A stretch of DNA of 60,397 nucleotides from Metaruminococcus_A sp003150405. Its GTDB lineage: Bacteria; Bacillota; Clostridia; Oscillospirales; Ruminococcaceae. The notes beneath the pieces were generated by a model. The model worked only from the letters and a program-made list of their open reading frames with translations, was not told the origin of the DNA and did no database searches. The stretch's first letter is position 1; every line of letters starts with the position of its first letter. The DNA lies in NCBI GenBank assembly GCA_902489745.1, contig CABUBB010000010.1, positions 1-60,397 of the forward strand. Reading direction: 5' to 3'. Position numbers and translations under genes: made by a program. Positions 1 through 9,433 of this stretch are shown here, in pieces.

Positions 1-49
1 CGTAGGTCGGGTAACCGGCGCGAGGGTTCGAGTCCCTCCTTCTCCGCCA
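1..49 (+). tRNA. 3' part of a tRNA, probably tRNA-Ser
   Basis: The window opens inside a tRNA. The T arm is clear (GAGGG stem, TTCGAGT loop, CCCTC), followed by the acceptor 3' strand, a discriminator G and an encoded CCA at 47-49. The bases before the T arm form a long GC-rich variable arm. A long variable arm together with G73 points to serine. The anticodon lies outside the window, so the isoacceptor cannot be read. Confidence 0.85.
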
Positions 50-53
50 AGTT

Positions 54-100
54 AAAAGCTGCATTTCGATGTTTCGAAATGCAGCTTTTCCGTTTATTTC
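54..100 (+). terminator. Rho-independent terminator of the tRNA transcript
   Basis: A perfect 16-bp inverted repeat (54-69 and 74-89, AAAAGCTGC.../...GCAGCTTTT) with a 4-nt loop follows the tRNA by 4 nt. Its own right arm ends in TTTT, and a T-rich stretch follows. Confidence 0.85.
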
Positions 101-1140
101 ACAATTCTTCTTATACCTTGGTGTTACAGCGAATGTAATAAACAAGCCCGCACGTGCCACAAGTAATTTTTAAAGTCTCCGTCCCCTATTGATTCTATGA
201 CCATCTGCCCAAATGGCTCCAAGCGTATCACATGCTTTGGAGCCATTTTTCTTATGCCTGCCCGCTGCATTAAGTCCCCATCATTAAGGTATGGACCCTT
301 CCCGAAAGGTTTTTGTATCCCTTCAATTTCGGTAAGCGGCACACGCTAAACGTCGTTGTATAATCTGTACAAAGGTCAGCCTTCAGCACAGTTTCAAACC
401 AAAACATCCTCTCGTTTGTTTTAAGCGCTTTAACAAATATCCACCTTTTAATATGAGCAAATCATTTTTCCGTTTTCCAGATAAAAGACAAGAAAGCGAC
501 AGGATTTAAATGGTATTGTTAACCTAAGGATAACATTTTACCGCATCTTTCCGTCGTCAAAAAATTCACAGCAATAATTTTGTAACCATATTTTTAATTA
601 TTTTAATAAGCTTAACGGCCAGTTTACCGCGTTTTTTACATAGATTCATTTTTATTTTAGAAAGCATTTAAAGTTCTTTTCTATATATTACAATTATTTC
701 ACCTTGTTTTTGTTAAAACTTTCTATATAAATCATATAGGTATTGATATATAATAATAAATCATTAAAATTTGTTTGTATAAAATATTTATTTTATACAA
801 CAGAACAATTAACAGAAATTATACAAGAGTAATGTATTATAGCCCTTCACACTTTCCCACAAATAAAGATTCAGACTCTGTTTGAAAATCGATCATGTCG
901 AATGTTTCTGCAAAGGCGCCGCGGATTGTTTTCAACCATTTTCCGGTGAAAAAGATGCGCTTAGGCATGTAAAAAACCTGCCTTTACGCCTTTGCTTGAG
1001 CGCAGGAGGTGAAATGCAGGGACGCCCGACGAATACTGTGTCCCTAAACAACACTACATCGGAAAGTTGTAAAAAACCGATATTCAAAACAGGTGATTGA
1101 AAAATTTCAAGTGATTACCGAACAAAAGGAGACTTCTAAG
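101..1140. other. Gene-free AT-rich leader upstream of the xylanase
   Basis: About 1 kb without a convincing gene. Positions 400-850 are strongly AT-rich with many TATAAT-like words (for example near 700-765), consistent with promoter DNA for the xylanase and a long 5' untranslated region. Two 72-codon open frames (124-342 minus, 882-1100 plus) have no recognisable domain and no good ribosome site, and I do not call them genes. No single promoter can be chosen with confidence. Confidence 0.5.
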
Positions 1141-4100
1141 ATGAAAGGGAAAAAATTCCGAACAAATATCTCCCGTTTTCTCTCAGTCATTATGGTTCTT
1201 TCTGTGTTGACGGTCGCCCTCCCATCGGGGGGGGGGGGGGGGGTAACTGCCTCCGCCGCCGAAAACAGTCAAAGTGAAGCGGTTGCTGAACTATATGAAC
1301 TGATTGCTCAGGCAGAAGCCTTGAAGACCGGAAACGAAGAATTTCAGCTTCAGGTCAGCCACACCGATGATGGCTCCGACGTCAACCAGGCGTTCCCCTG
1401 GATGTACGCCAGCGAACTGGAAGAATTGAACAATGCGATTGAATTTGCCCGTAGCGCCTCTGCGTCTGAGGCCGAAACGGCAATTATCCGCCTTGAAGAA
1501 GCCATGGGAAAGGTCAAAGCAGACGGCTCCGATCCTTATTTTCGGCTCGATCCCGGGCTTGGCAGCGTGCCAATCGAAATTACGGCTCCTGATAATAATT
1601 GGACGACAAGGGCTCCTTTGGATTACCGTGTTCCTTCCGATTTTGCCGGCAGTACAGTTCAAATGATTGCTTATCCGTTCGCAGATTCTGAGGGAAAAGC
1701 AGATGTACTCCAAATCAATTACAAACACAACGGAACAAGCACCTTTGGCGGAATTAGCATTGAGTCCGCACTGGATCCTGCGGTAGAAATTCCCGACGGT
1801 TCAACCATTGAATTCGACGTCTACTACCCTAAGAGCGCACAGGGAAAGTACATGCGGTGGAGAATCAGCTCTGACGGCGGCCGTTCCACAACCGACAGCT
1901 ATCTCAGAGATTATGATTACACCAACCTCAACCCGGACTGGCAGGGCTACTGGGACAACGAAACCTGGCTAAAAACCCACCACAGCATTGTGGCCACAAC
2001 TGGTACTGCTTCCAAGCTCATTCTTGAGCTGCACGGTGAAAATGCACGTCCCGCAGAGAGCGGCATGATTCTGGTTTCCGATATTAAAATAACAGCCCCT
2101 GATCCGGACGGTATTCCGCTTCCTGAGGTTGTCAATAACGAAAACCAGAGTGAAGTCACCCCATTAAAAGAAATTTACAACCCAGAAAACGGTCTTTTTA
2201 TGGTCGGCTCTATTGGAACCGGTTCCGTGACTGGTACCAGAGCCCGGCACTACGAAATTTTTGTTGACGGCAACAACCTGAAAGCGGACAGTACCCATCC
2301 CACCGGGCCGAATTGGCTGAAAAGCGTTGACGGCGCTCCGTTAAGCGGCGCAAACGCCGAACCTGGACTGGCGGAATATCGTTTTCCAACCAATTCCTAT
2401 TTGGCCATCCGGGATTCCGGTGAACCAGGCGAATATAAAATGCATGGCCATGTCCTGGCATGGTATAACCAGGCCCCCGCATGGATGCGGCAGATCATCC
2501 CAGAACATCTTCCTTCCGGGTACACCGGCACGGCCGAATTCTATGGTCTGGGCAACGGCGTTACCAATACGGTGAAGGTCGACAAAGACAGCGCCAGAAG
2601 GGTTCAGTACAACCACATTATGTATGTCATGCGCCATTTCATGACAACAGACGCGAAATACGGCTCCAGTGAAGACCGCGGAATCATCCCCTTCCATTCG
2701 TGGGATGTTCTGAACGAAGAGGTTCACGAAAGCCGGCACAGCGAACTGATTCCGCAGGATGCCAACAGCTGGAGAAACAGCCTCAAGCACACCAACTGGC
2801 TGGTTGCCATGTCAGATGACGACATTACCGGCGATATCACCGAGCATTATATTTATCTGCTCTTTAAATATGCACACATTGCCGTCCCGAATGCTCAGAT
2901 GGCAGAAGCTTACAAAGCGAACTACGACAGCCTTCCGGAGTATATGAAACTGGACGGACACGACAACGCAGGCAGCATCGATGCCTATGTTGTTGACAAT
3001 CCTCCCAAACTCACCTACAACGATTATGGCACTGCAACCCGAAGCAAGGCGCGCACTATTTATAACATGGTCCGCGACCTGAATACCGCGTGGGAGTCCG
3101 ACCCATTGTATGACGGAAGGCCGCTGATTGAAGTCGTCGGTTTCCAGGGACACGATTCGGTCAACGAAACCCTTGCAAGCGACAATCAGTACGCAATGGC
3201 ACTTTACGCCTCTTTAATCGACGAAGGACTCCTTTCCGGGATTTCCTTCTCCGAGTTTGACTTAAAGCTGTTAACGGATGCTCCCGGAGGCGGTGCGACC
3301 GCCCCTGCAGCGCTCAATATCAGGCAGTCTGATGCGCTCGGTTACCAGTATGCACTGATGTATAAGCTGTTCACCCGGTTTGCCCCATATATAGACCACA
3401 TTATTAGCTGGGGCGTATCCGGTTCCGGATGGCAGGGCAGCTACGTTCTGTTTGACACGCAGGGTAATGCAAATGCCGGTTACTACGGCGCAGCCGACCC
3501 TGACCGGTATATTTTAGGGCATTCTTATCTGGATGATTATTTTGACGGCGAGTACGAAAAACTTCAGGACAGCTATGCCATTGACCTCGGCGATCTCGGC
3601 ACCTTCCTGCCAAAGGGAAGCGTCCTTTCGTCGATTGATATTACGGCTGCGCCGGATAAAACAGCCTACACCGCCGGTGAACGCTTTGACCCAACCGGTT
3701 TGGTGGTAAACGCAGTGTACGCAAACGGGAACCAAAAAACCATAACAGGCTATACCATTTCACCAGACGACGCTCTGACAACTGACGATACCTCTGTCAC
3801 CATTTCCTATACCGAAAACGGTGTAACCAAAACCGCAATGCTTCCAATCACAGTCAACCCTGATCTCAGCCGGGCGGAAGCGGTGGAAGAACAAATCAAC
3901 GCCCTTCCTTCTGTTGACGAGATTGCAATCGATAATGAGGAGCATATTCAGGCAGTTGCCGATGCCAAAGCCGCTTATGACGCTCTGAGCGATTATGAAA
4001 AGAGCTTTATCAGCGAAGATGCCAAGGCAAAATTGGACGCGTTGGTTAAGGCGTTGAACGCCTACCGTATTACGGAGGGCAGCGGGTGCAGCTGGATGCA

Positions 4101-4458
4101 TGGATCTGACAAAGGCTTGACATTTGCTGCGAACGGGCCGCTCCGTAAGTTTGAGGGCGTTCGCATTGACGGCAAGGATTTGGACGCACAATGCTATGAG
4201 GCAAAATCCGGAAGTACCATTGTCACACTGAAAGCCTCTTATCTGAACACCTTGTCGGTCGGCGAACATCGAATTGATATTGTCTTTGCCGACGGTGAAG
4301 CTTCCGGTGAATTCACGGTTCAGGCGGAAACCACAAAACCGGACGTTCCCGTAACCGGTGAAAGCAGCGTAATTTTCTGGATTGCTGTCATCTTTGTCAG
4401 CGCCGGTGCAGGTGTAGTACTGTCTGCCTACCGCAAAAAGAAAGGAATAACTAAGTAG
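1141..4458 (+). CDS. Cell-wall-anchored GH10 endo-beta-1,4-xylanase, multidomain
   Basis: Secreted xylan-degrading enzyme of about 1105 residues. The start at 1141 is chosen for the AAAGGAG site 10 nt upstream; the open frame extends to 1093 without one. In order: a signal peptide (about 1-38) containing five glycines encoded by the G tract; a helical stretch to about 110; a beta-rich, probably carbohydrate-binding region to about 330; the GH10 barrel at about 345-830; a Big_3-type Ig-like domain at about 838-915; a helical spacer; a beta domain; and a sorting signal (VPVTGE near residue 1070, a hydrophobic helix, then a basic tail). Catalytic residues fit GH10: acid/base E526 in WDVLNEE and nucleophile E705 in ISFSEFD. 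The barrel is longer than a minimal GH10 domain because of insertions. A sortase would attach it to the wall; none is encoded here. Activity is inferred from family motifs. Confidence 0.92.
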   Translation: MKGKKFRTNISRFLSVIMVLSVLTVALPSGGGGGVTASAAENSQSEAVAELYELIAQAEALKTGNEEFQLQVSHTDDGSDVNQAFPWMYASELEELNNAIEFARSASASEAETAIIRLEEAMGKVKADGSDPYFRLDPGLGSVPIEITAPDNNWTTRAPLDYRVPSDFAGSTVQMIAYPFADSEGKADVLQINYKHNGTSTFGGISIESALDPAVEIPDGSTIEFDVYYPKSAQGKYMRWRISSDGGRSTTDSYLRDYDYTNLNPDWQGYWDNETWLKTHHSIVATTGTASKLILELHGENARPAESGMILVSDIKITAPDPDGIPLPEVVNNENQSEVTPLKEIYNPENGLFMVGSIGTGSVTGTRARHYEIFVDGNNLKADSTHPTGPNWLKSVDGAPLSGANAEPGLAEYRFPTNSYLAIRDSGEPGEYKMHGHVLAWYNQAPAWMRQIIPEHLPSGYTGTAEFYGLGNGVTNTVKVDKDSARRVQYNHIMYVMRHFMTTDAKYGSSEDRGIIPFHSWDVLNEEVHESRHSELIPQDANSWRNSLKHTNWLVAMSDDDITGDITEHYIYLLFKYAHIAVPNAQMAEAYKANYDSLPEYMKLDGHDNAGSIDAYVVDNPPKLTYNDYGTATRSKARTIYNMVRDLNTAWESDPLYDGRPLIEVVGFQGHDSVNETLASDNQYAMALYASLIDEGLLSGISFSEFDLKLLTDAPGGGATAPAALNIRQSDALGYQYALMYKLFTRFAPYIDHIISWGVSGSGWQGSYVLFDTQGNANAGYYGAADPDRYILGHSYLDDYFDGEYEKLQDSYAIDLGDLGTFLPKGSVLSSIDITAAPDKTAYTAGERFDPTGLVVNAVYANGNQKTITGYTISPDDALTTDDTSVTISYTENGVTKTAMLPITVNPDLSRAEAVEEQINALPSVDEIAIDNEEHIQAVADAKAAYDALSDYEKSFISEDAKAKLDALVKALNAYRITEGSGCSWMHGSDKGLTFAANGPLRKFEGVRIDGKDLDAQCYEAKSGSTIVTLKASYLNTLSVGEHRIDIVFADGEASGEFTVQAETTKPDVPVTGESSVIFWIAVIFVSAGAGVVLSAYRKKKGITK
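1227..1243 (+). repeat. 17-G homopolymer inside the xylanase signal-peptide codons
   Basis: Seventeen consecutive G residues encode the last base of a TCG serine codon, five glycines and the first base of GTA. With 17 G the frame is open. With 16 G the next codon would be TAA, and with 18 G a TGA follows about a dozen codons later, so single-base slippage would switch the protein off. It could be a contingency locus or a sequencing error in a hard homopolymer. Confidence 0.85.
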
Positions 4459-4520
4459 ACTTTACCTGCCCAAATAGTAAACAATACTGCAAACAGGTAA
4501 ATTGTCATCGGCTTATTAAG

Positions 4521-4568
4521 GCCGGGAGACAGAGGCGCCGCAGCTTCTGTTTCCCGGCTTTTGTTTCT
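4521..4568 (+). terminator. Rho-independent terminator after the xylanase
   Basis: A stem of GCCGGGAGACAGA paired with TCTGTTTCCCGGC, followed by TTTTGTTT. It sits 62 nt after the xylanase stop codon. The rest of the gap to 4807 holds no gene that I can support. Confidence 0.8.
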
Positions 4569-4807
4569 GTCCAGGGAGATCAATACACATGAAAAATGCT
4601 GTTTCTTCCCGCCTTTCCGTCAAGACAGGTGTCTTAAATTCGATTTGCCATTTTCAAAGCCGCATGCTATAATACGGCCATAAAAACGGGGACCGCTCAC
4701 AGCTGAGCCAACAGTGCATTGGCCGCGTGTCATCGGGCTGTTCGGGATACGCAGGCCAGTGCTTTTTTCTGCCGGCAACCGGTAAGCAGAGAAAGAGGGG
4801 GACAAAA

Positions 4808-5299
4808 ATGTTTCGAGAAATGCGGCGCAAAAAACAGGCGCTTTTGCCAGAAGAATGCGCATCCGTCCTATTCCGGTGTTTCTCCGGTGTCCTTGCATTA
4901 TCAGGCGACGGGGGCTGCCCTTATACGGTACCCCTCAGTTATGTCTATGACGGCCAAAAAATCTATTTTCACAGCGCAAAATCCGGCCACAAGCTGGATG
5001 CTCTCCGGCAGAATCCCAAAGCATCTTTCTGCGTTATTGATCAGGACCAGGTTGTACCGGAAGAATATACCACTTATTTTCGAAGTGTAATTGTATTTGG
5101 CACCATCCGAATTTTGGAGGATGAACAGGAAAAACGAGCTGCCATTGAAAAACTAGCTGTAAAATATGCACCGGGGGATTCCGCCGAAAACAGGCAGAGA
5201 GCCATTCAGCGCGAATGGGAGCCTCTGTGTATGCTGGAAATGACGCCGGAATATCAAACAGGAAAACAGGCCATTGAATTGGTGAAGGCAGAAAATTAA
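4808..5299 (+). CDS. Pyridoxamine 5'-phosphate oxidase-like FMN-binding protein (NimA-type)
   Basis: A 163-residue split-barrel flavin protein of the PNPOx-like family, which includes 5-nitroimidazole reductases (NimA). The start at 4808 follows an AAAGAGGGGG ribosome site; the longer open frame from 4727 has none. The family pattern is visible in the N-terminal half: a hydrophobic strand (CFSGVLALSG), then PYTVPLSYVYDGQKIYFHSA, the FMN-binding segment, then HKLDALRQNPKASFCV. The C-terminal half carries a typical helix and the WEPLCMLEMTPE strand. It stands alone between a terminator and a gene-poor gap. The substrate cannot be assigned: general flavin reductase, nitro-reductase or heme-degrading relatives share this fold. 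Confidence 0.85.
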   Translation: MFREMRRKKQALLPEECASVLFRCFSGVLALSGDGGCPYTVPLSYVYDGQKIYFHSAKSGHKLDALRQNPKASFCVIDQDQVVPEEYTTYFRSVIVFGTIRILEDEQEKRAAIEKLAVKYAPGDSAENRQRAIQREWEPLCMLEMTPEYQTGKQAIELVKAEN

Positions 5300-5671
5300 T
5301 AAAGCGGCAAATCTTTCAGGAAATACGGTGGGTATCAGCTTCGGCAGAGGACTATTGTTTCAACGGGACTATAATGCAGATTGCCTTTGATGATTGGTTC
5401 ATCAGCGGTAGGGGACATCCGCCCTACCCTTAACAGAACTTATATTTCGAAAAATTCAAGAAGCAGGTTCGGGCGACAAAGACTCCCATACTCAAAATAC
5501 TGAAACAACATTATTCTGCATAGAAAAAATCCCCCTGCATGCTATAAATCAACTTGTCTCTTTAACTGCAAAAGGACGAACCTGCTGGCAAGCAATGGGA
5601 GCTATTTTTTCTGGAAAATTGGACTGTGGTATTGTAGCCGCGGTATTACAAAACTAAACAGGTGAAACAAT
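5300..5671. other. Intergenic region with a possible decayed coding remnant
   Basis: No intact gene. The stretch 5505-5657 reads as an open frame on the plus strand ending in ...CGIVAAVLQN, with no start codon or ribosome site and a stop just upstream. It could be the tail of a lost gene. The promoter of the UvrA-like gene must also lie here, but I see no clear -35/-10 pair. Confidence 0.35.
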
Positions 5672-8149
5672 ATGATCGATAAAATCAAGGTACGGGGTGC
5701 ACGGGTACACAACCTAAAAAACATTGATGTTGATATTCCGCTCAACAAAATTGTCGGTGTCGCCGGGGTATCCGGTTCCGGAAAATCCTCACTTGCCCTG
5801 GGTGTCTTATATGCAGAGGGTTCCCGGCGCTACCTAGACGCACTTTCCACCTATACAAGACGACGAATGAGCCAGGCCGCCAAAGCCCAGGTGGATGAAG
5901 TGCTGTACGTTCCCGCCGCACTTGCCCTGCATCAGCGGCCTAGTGTTCCGGGCATCCGCAGTACATTCGGCACCGGAACCGAGCTGTTAAACAGCCTTCG
6001 GCTAATGTTTTCCAGGCTTGCAAATCATCTCTGTCCAAACGGGCATCTTCAAAAGCCAACCCTCGCCGTTGCAGCCGACAAAGAGCTTGTCTGCCCGGAG
6101 TGCGGCGCACACTTCTACGCGCCGTCGGCAGAGGAGCTGGCCTTTAACAGTCAGGGCGCCTGCCGTACCTGCAGCGGGACGGGAAAGGTCCGTACGGTGG
6201 ACGAAACCACCCTTGTCCCAGATGAATCACTTACAATCGAACAGGGTGCAGTCGCCCCATGGAATTCGCTCATGTGGTCGTTGATGGTTGACGTCTGCCG
6301 TGAAATGGGTGTCCGCACTAATCTGCCATTCCGTGATTTAACCGAACAGGAGCGGGAAATCGTGTTCCACGGCCCCGCTGAAAAGAAACATATTTTATAC
6401 AAGGCCAAAAATTCCAACCAAGCGGGAGAGCTGGATTTCACCTATTACAACGCGGTCTACACCGTTGAAAATGCGCTGGCGAAGGTCAAGGATGAAAAAG
6501 GCATGAAGCGCGTTGAAAAATTTTTACGCGAGGATCTCTGTCCCGAATGTGGCGGCACCCGTCTGTCTGCAGCGGCAAGGCAGCCAAAACTGCGCGGAAT
6601 TTCTCTGGATGAAGCCTGCAGCATGTCCCTTTTCAAGCTGACGAGTTGGGTGTCCAGCGTGCCAAGCTTCCTGCCGGGAGAGATGCGCCCAATGGCGGAA
6701 AGCATTTGCGAATCCTTTCAGACCATTGCCAAGCGTCTTATGGAGCTGGGGCTTGGTTACCTCAGCCTCGACCGGGCGGCGTCTACCCTTTCCACCGGGG
6801 AACGGCAGCGGATGCAGCTCGCCCGTGCCGTGCGCAACCGAACAACTGGAGTTCTGTATGTACTGGATGAACCGTCTATCGGCCTGCACCCCTCCAACAT
6901 TCAGGGGCTGGAGGCGGTCATGCGGGATTTAATTGCAGACGGCAACTCGGTCTTATTGGTGGATCACGATACACAGGTTTTATCCAAGGCCGACTGGCTC
7001 CTTGAATTAGGGCCGCAGGCAGGGGCAAACGGCGGAACTGTCATTGCGCAGGGAACCCCCAATGATCTTTCACAAAACGCTCATTCCCTCATAGGGCCGT
7101 TCCTCTTCGGCAATTCCCAAATCACAACAGGAAAGCACCCGGATACCTCCGCAATTTTTTCGCTTGGGCAAATCCGGCTCTCCACAGACGCCCTTCATAC
7201 AGTCAAACCGCTCACTGTTACAATTCCGAAAGGAAAACTGACGGCGATAACCGGTGTGTCCGGTTCCGGTAAAACCACCTTGATTCTGGAAAGCCTGGTT
7301 CCCGCGCTGGAGGCTGCAACCTCCGGTAAAAAACTTCCAACGCATGTCAAGGCGCTGGATGCGGATGGGATTGAACGGGTTCAATTAATTGACGCTACAC
7401 CAATCGGCATCAACGTCCGCTCTACGGTTGCAACCTATGCAAATATACACGATGAACTGCGTAAACTGTTTGCAAAAACGCAGCAGGCAAAACAGCTTGG
7501 TCTCAAGGCTGGGGACTTTTCTTACAACACCGGAAAGCTGCGCTGTCCTGTATGCGATGGAACGGGCGTCATCAGTCTTGACGTGCAGTTCCTGCCGGAT
7601 GTCGAAGTTCCTTGTCCGGACTGCCGCGGCTCCCGGTATTCCAAAGAGGCTGACCGGATCCAATACCAAAATAGCGTAGGCAATGTGTATTCTCTGCCTG
7701 AACTGATGGCGATGGATATCGACACGGCACTGCACGCCTGCTGTGACCTAAAGCTTGTGCGCCAGCGGCTGGAGATTTTACAGCGCCTTGGCCTGGGGTA
7801 CCTGACTCTCGGCGAGGAAACACCCAGGCTGTCCGGCGGAGAAGCACAGCGCCTAAAGCTGGCAAGCGAAATGGGAAAAAGCCAATCGGCCTCCGTGTTT
7901 GTTTTTGACGAACCAACCATAGGGCTTCACCCGCTGGATGTGCAAACCCTGCTCGGCATTTTTCAGACACTTGTTGAAAACGGCGCAACCGTCCTTGTCA
8001 TTGAACATGACCTGGACGTCATCCGCAACGCCGATTACGTCATCGATCTGGGGCCTGGCGGTGGTGAAGAGGGTGGCAGGGTTGTTGCAGCCGGTACCCC
8101 GGAAGAAATAAAAAACAATCCTCAAAGCTGTACCGGACATTATTTGTAA
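5672..8149 (+). CDS. UvrA-like ABC ATPase (class II, short form)
   Basis: An 825-residue protein with the duplicated ABC architecture of the excinuclease subunit UvrA. First half: Walker A GVSGSGKSS near residue 32, a CxxC pair of the first zinc module (CPECG, CRTCSGTG), a variant signature LSTGERQRM, and Walker B LYVLDEPSIGLHP. Second half: Walker A GVSGSGKTT near residue 527, zinc module CPVCDGTG...CPDCRGSRY, signature RLSGGEAQRLKL, and Walker B VFVFDEPTIGLHP. Canonical UvrA is about 940 residues, and the deficit falls in the region that holds the UvrB-binding domain. This is typical of UvrA2/DrrC-like paralogues linked to antibiotic or genotoxin tolerance. No uvrB or uvrC is nearby. DNA binding is likely; a role in excision repair is not established. 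Confidence 0.9.
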   Translation: MIDKIKVRGARVHNLKNIDVDIPLNKIVGVAGVSGSGKSSLALGVLYAEGSRRYLDALSTYTRRRMSQAAKAQVDEVLYVPAALALHQRPSVPGIRSTFGTGTELLNSLRLMFSRLANHLCPNGHLQKPTLAVAADKELVCPECGAHFYAPSAEELAFNSQGACRTCSGTGKVRTVDETTLVPDESLTIEQGAVAPWNSLMWSLMVDVCREMGVRTNLPFRDLTEQEREIVFHGPAEKKHILYKAKNSNQAGELDFTYYNAVYTVENALAKVKDEKGMKRVEKFLREDLCPECGGTRLSAAARQPKLRGISLDEACSMSLFKLTSWVSSVPSFLPGEMRPMAESICESFQTIAKRLMELGLGYLSLDRAASTLSTGERQRMQLARAVRNRTTGVLYVLDEPSIGLHPSNIQGLEAVMRDLIADGNSVLLVDHDTQVLSKADWLLELGPQAGANGGTVIAQGTPNDLSQNAHSLIGPFLFGNSQITTGKHPDTSAIFSLGQIRLSTDALHTVKPLTVTIPKGKLTAITGVSGSGKTTLILESLVPALEAATSGKKLPTHVKALDADGIERVQLIDATPIGINVRSTVATYANIHDELRKLFAKTQQAKQLGLKAGDFSYNTGKLRCPVCDGTGVISLDVQFLPDVEVPCPDCRGSRYSKEADRIQYQNSVGNVYSLPELMAMDIDTALHACCDLKLVRQRLEILQRLGLGYLTLGEETPRLSGGEAQRLKLASEMGKSQSASVFVFDEPTIGLHPLDVQTLLGIFQTLVENGATVLVIEHDLDVIRNADYVIDLGPGGGEEGGRVVAAGTPEEIKNNPQSCTGHYL

Positions 8150-8429
8150 GCCCACAGCATTCATTACGAATAGAAATCAGCGGCTAAATGTTCTCTTACC
8201 ACCACTAGAAAAAAGAGCGGCTTCTTTTCTTCCGGCAGACACTTTTTCGGCTTCACTTCAAAATGGATTGAGCGCTTCGTACAACCGCAGTTTTCCGCAT
8301 TTTATTAACGCTGCCATCCTCGTTCAAGCGGAATATGAGCCTTTTGTGCAGCCAAAAAGCGAATTTCCCCGAATTTCAACAGAGCGAGCGTCTGCTTTTT
8401 ACTTTGACGGCTGTACCAAACCTCCTTGA

Positions 8430-8482
8430 CACACAAAGAACAAACCGCCCTTTGCGAAAAGAGGCGGTTTGTTCTTTGTGTG
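8430..8482. repeat. Long perfect hairpin upstream of the recombinase, without a T tract
   Basis: Twenty bases at 8430-8449 pair perfectly with 8463-8482 (CACAAAGAACAAACCGCC side), and a further CTTT/AAAG pairing lies inside the loop. Neither strand has a U-run after the stem, so it is not a standard terminator. It lies 123 bp before the recombinase start. The surrounding gap (8150-8605) holds nothing else I can name. Confidence 0.6.
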
Positions 8483-8605
8483 GGTTCAATTCATGCAGAA
8501 AATTGAAGTTTCTATCTGTCTCCGATTATTTCCCATAATTTTCCTGTAGAACATTCAATAATAAAGCGGCATACTATCCATACAAACAACGCTGGAGGGA
8601 ATGCC

Positions 8606-9433
8606 ATGTTTCAAGAAAAAGAGGTACGCCGATTCGCGCAATATTTAGCCGACGAGGAAAAAAGCCCGGCTACCATTGAAAAATATCTGCGCGACGTTCG
8701 GCGTTTTATCCGTTTCGCCGCAAATCAGACGCTCAATAAAGCGCTGGTTCTTCAGTACAAGTCCATGCTTTGCAAATGCTACGCCGCCGTCAGCGTCAAC
8801 TCTATGTTGATTGCACTAAACAGTTTTCTGCGCTTTATAGGGTACCCTAGATACTGCGTAAAACTGCTGAAAATTCAGCGGCAAATTTTTTGTGCTGAAG
8901 AAAAAGAACTCTGCAAACAAGAGTACCAGCGCCTGCTGAAAGCCGCGAAAAACTCCCGGATTTCACTGATCATTCAAACCATCTGTTGTACTGGTATTCG
9001 AGTAAGTGAACTAAACTATATTTCTGTGGAAGCAGTCCGCTGCGGCAAAGCAGTGGTAAACTGCAAAAATAAAACACGGGTCATTTTTATCCCTGCACCG
9101 CTTCAAAAACTGCTTATTGCTTATATTAGAAAAACCGGCGTTCAAACCGGCTCGGTGTTTGTCAGCAGAACCGGAAAACCCCTTAACAGGAGCAATATCT
9201 GGCGCGACATGAAAGCTCTGTGCCAGAAAGCTGGTGTTTCTCCCAGCAAGGTTTATCCACACAACCTCCGGCACCTGTTTGCGCGCACCTTTTACAGTCT
9301 TGAGCATGACATTGCCAAACTGGCGGACCTGCTCGGCCACAGCAGTATCAACACCACCCGCATTTATATCATGGAAACCGGCCGACAGCACATCAGCCGT
9401 CTGGAACAAATGCAACTCACTCTAACAACATAA
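8606..9433 (+). CDS. Tyrosine recombinase (XerC/XerD-like), putative invertase of the adjacent promoter
   Basis: A 275-residue site-specific recombinase with an N-terminal SAM-like core-binding domain (about 1-100) and a complete C-terminal catalytic domain. The catalytic set is present: R132 (TGIRVSEL), K156, H219 and R222 (HNLRH), H245 (LGHSS) and nucleophile Y254 (TRIYIM), with the usual nine-residue H-to-Y spacing. The start at 8606 follows GGAGGGAATGCC. There are no phage or transfer genes nearby. Its stop codon lies inside the left arm of a 26-bp inverted repeat that brackets a promoter, the arrangement seen for Firmicutes promoter-flipping recombinases such as RecV of Clostridioides difficile. 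The role as a dedicated invertase is inferred from position; a housekeeping Xer role is less likely because no dif-like site is visible. Confidence 0.9.
   Translation: MFQEKEVRRFAQYLADEEKSPATIEKYLRDVRRFIRFAANQTLNKALVLQYKSMLCKCYAAVSVNSMLIALNSFLRFIGYPRYCVKLLKIQRQIFCAEEKELCKQEYQRLLKAAKNSRISLIIQTICCTGIRVSELNYISVEAVRCGKAVVNCKNKTRVIFIPAPLQKLLIAYIRKTGVQTGSVFVSRTGKPLNRSNIWRDMKALCQKAGVSPSKVYPHNLRHLFARTFYSLEHDIAKLADLLGHSSINTTRIYIMETGRQHISRLEQMQLTLTT

Noticed and set aside
882..1100. 72-codon open frame upstream of the xylanase
   Set aside because: It begins at TTG without a ribosome site, has no recognisable family, and lies in the AT-rich leader.
8606..9433. Recombinase as phage or integrative-element integrase targeting the tRNA-Ser
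   Set aside because: The tRNA is 8.5 kb away with ordinary genes between, there are no phage or conjugation genes, and no direct repeat of the tRNA 3' end was seen. The inverted repeat beside the gene explains it better.
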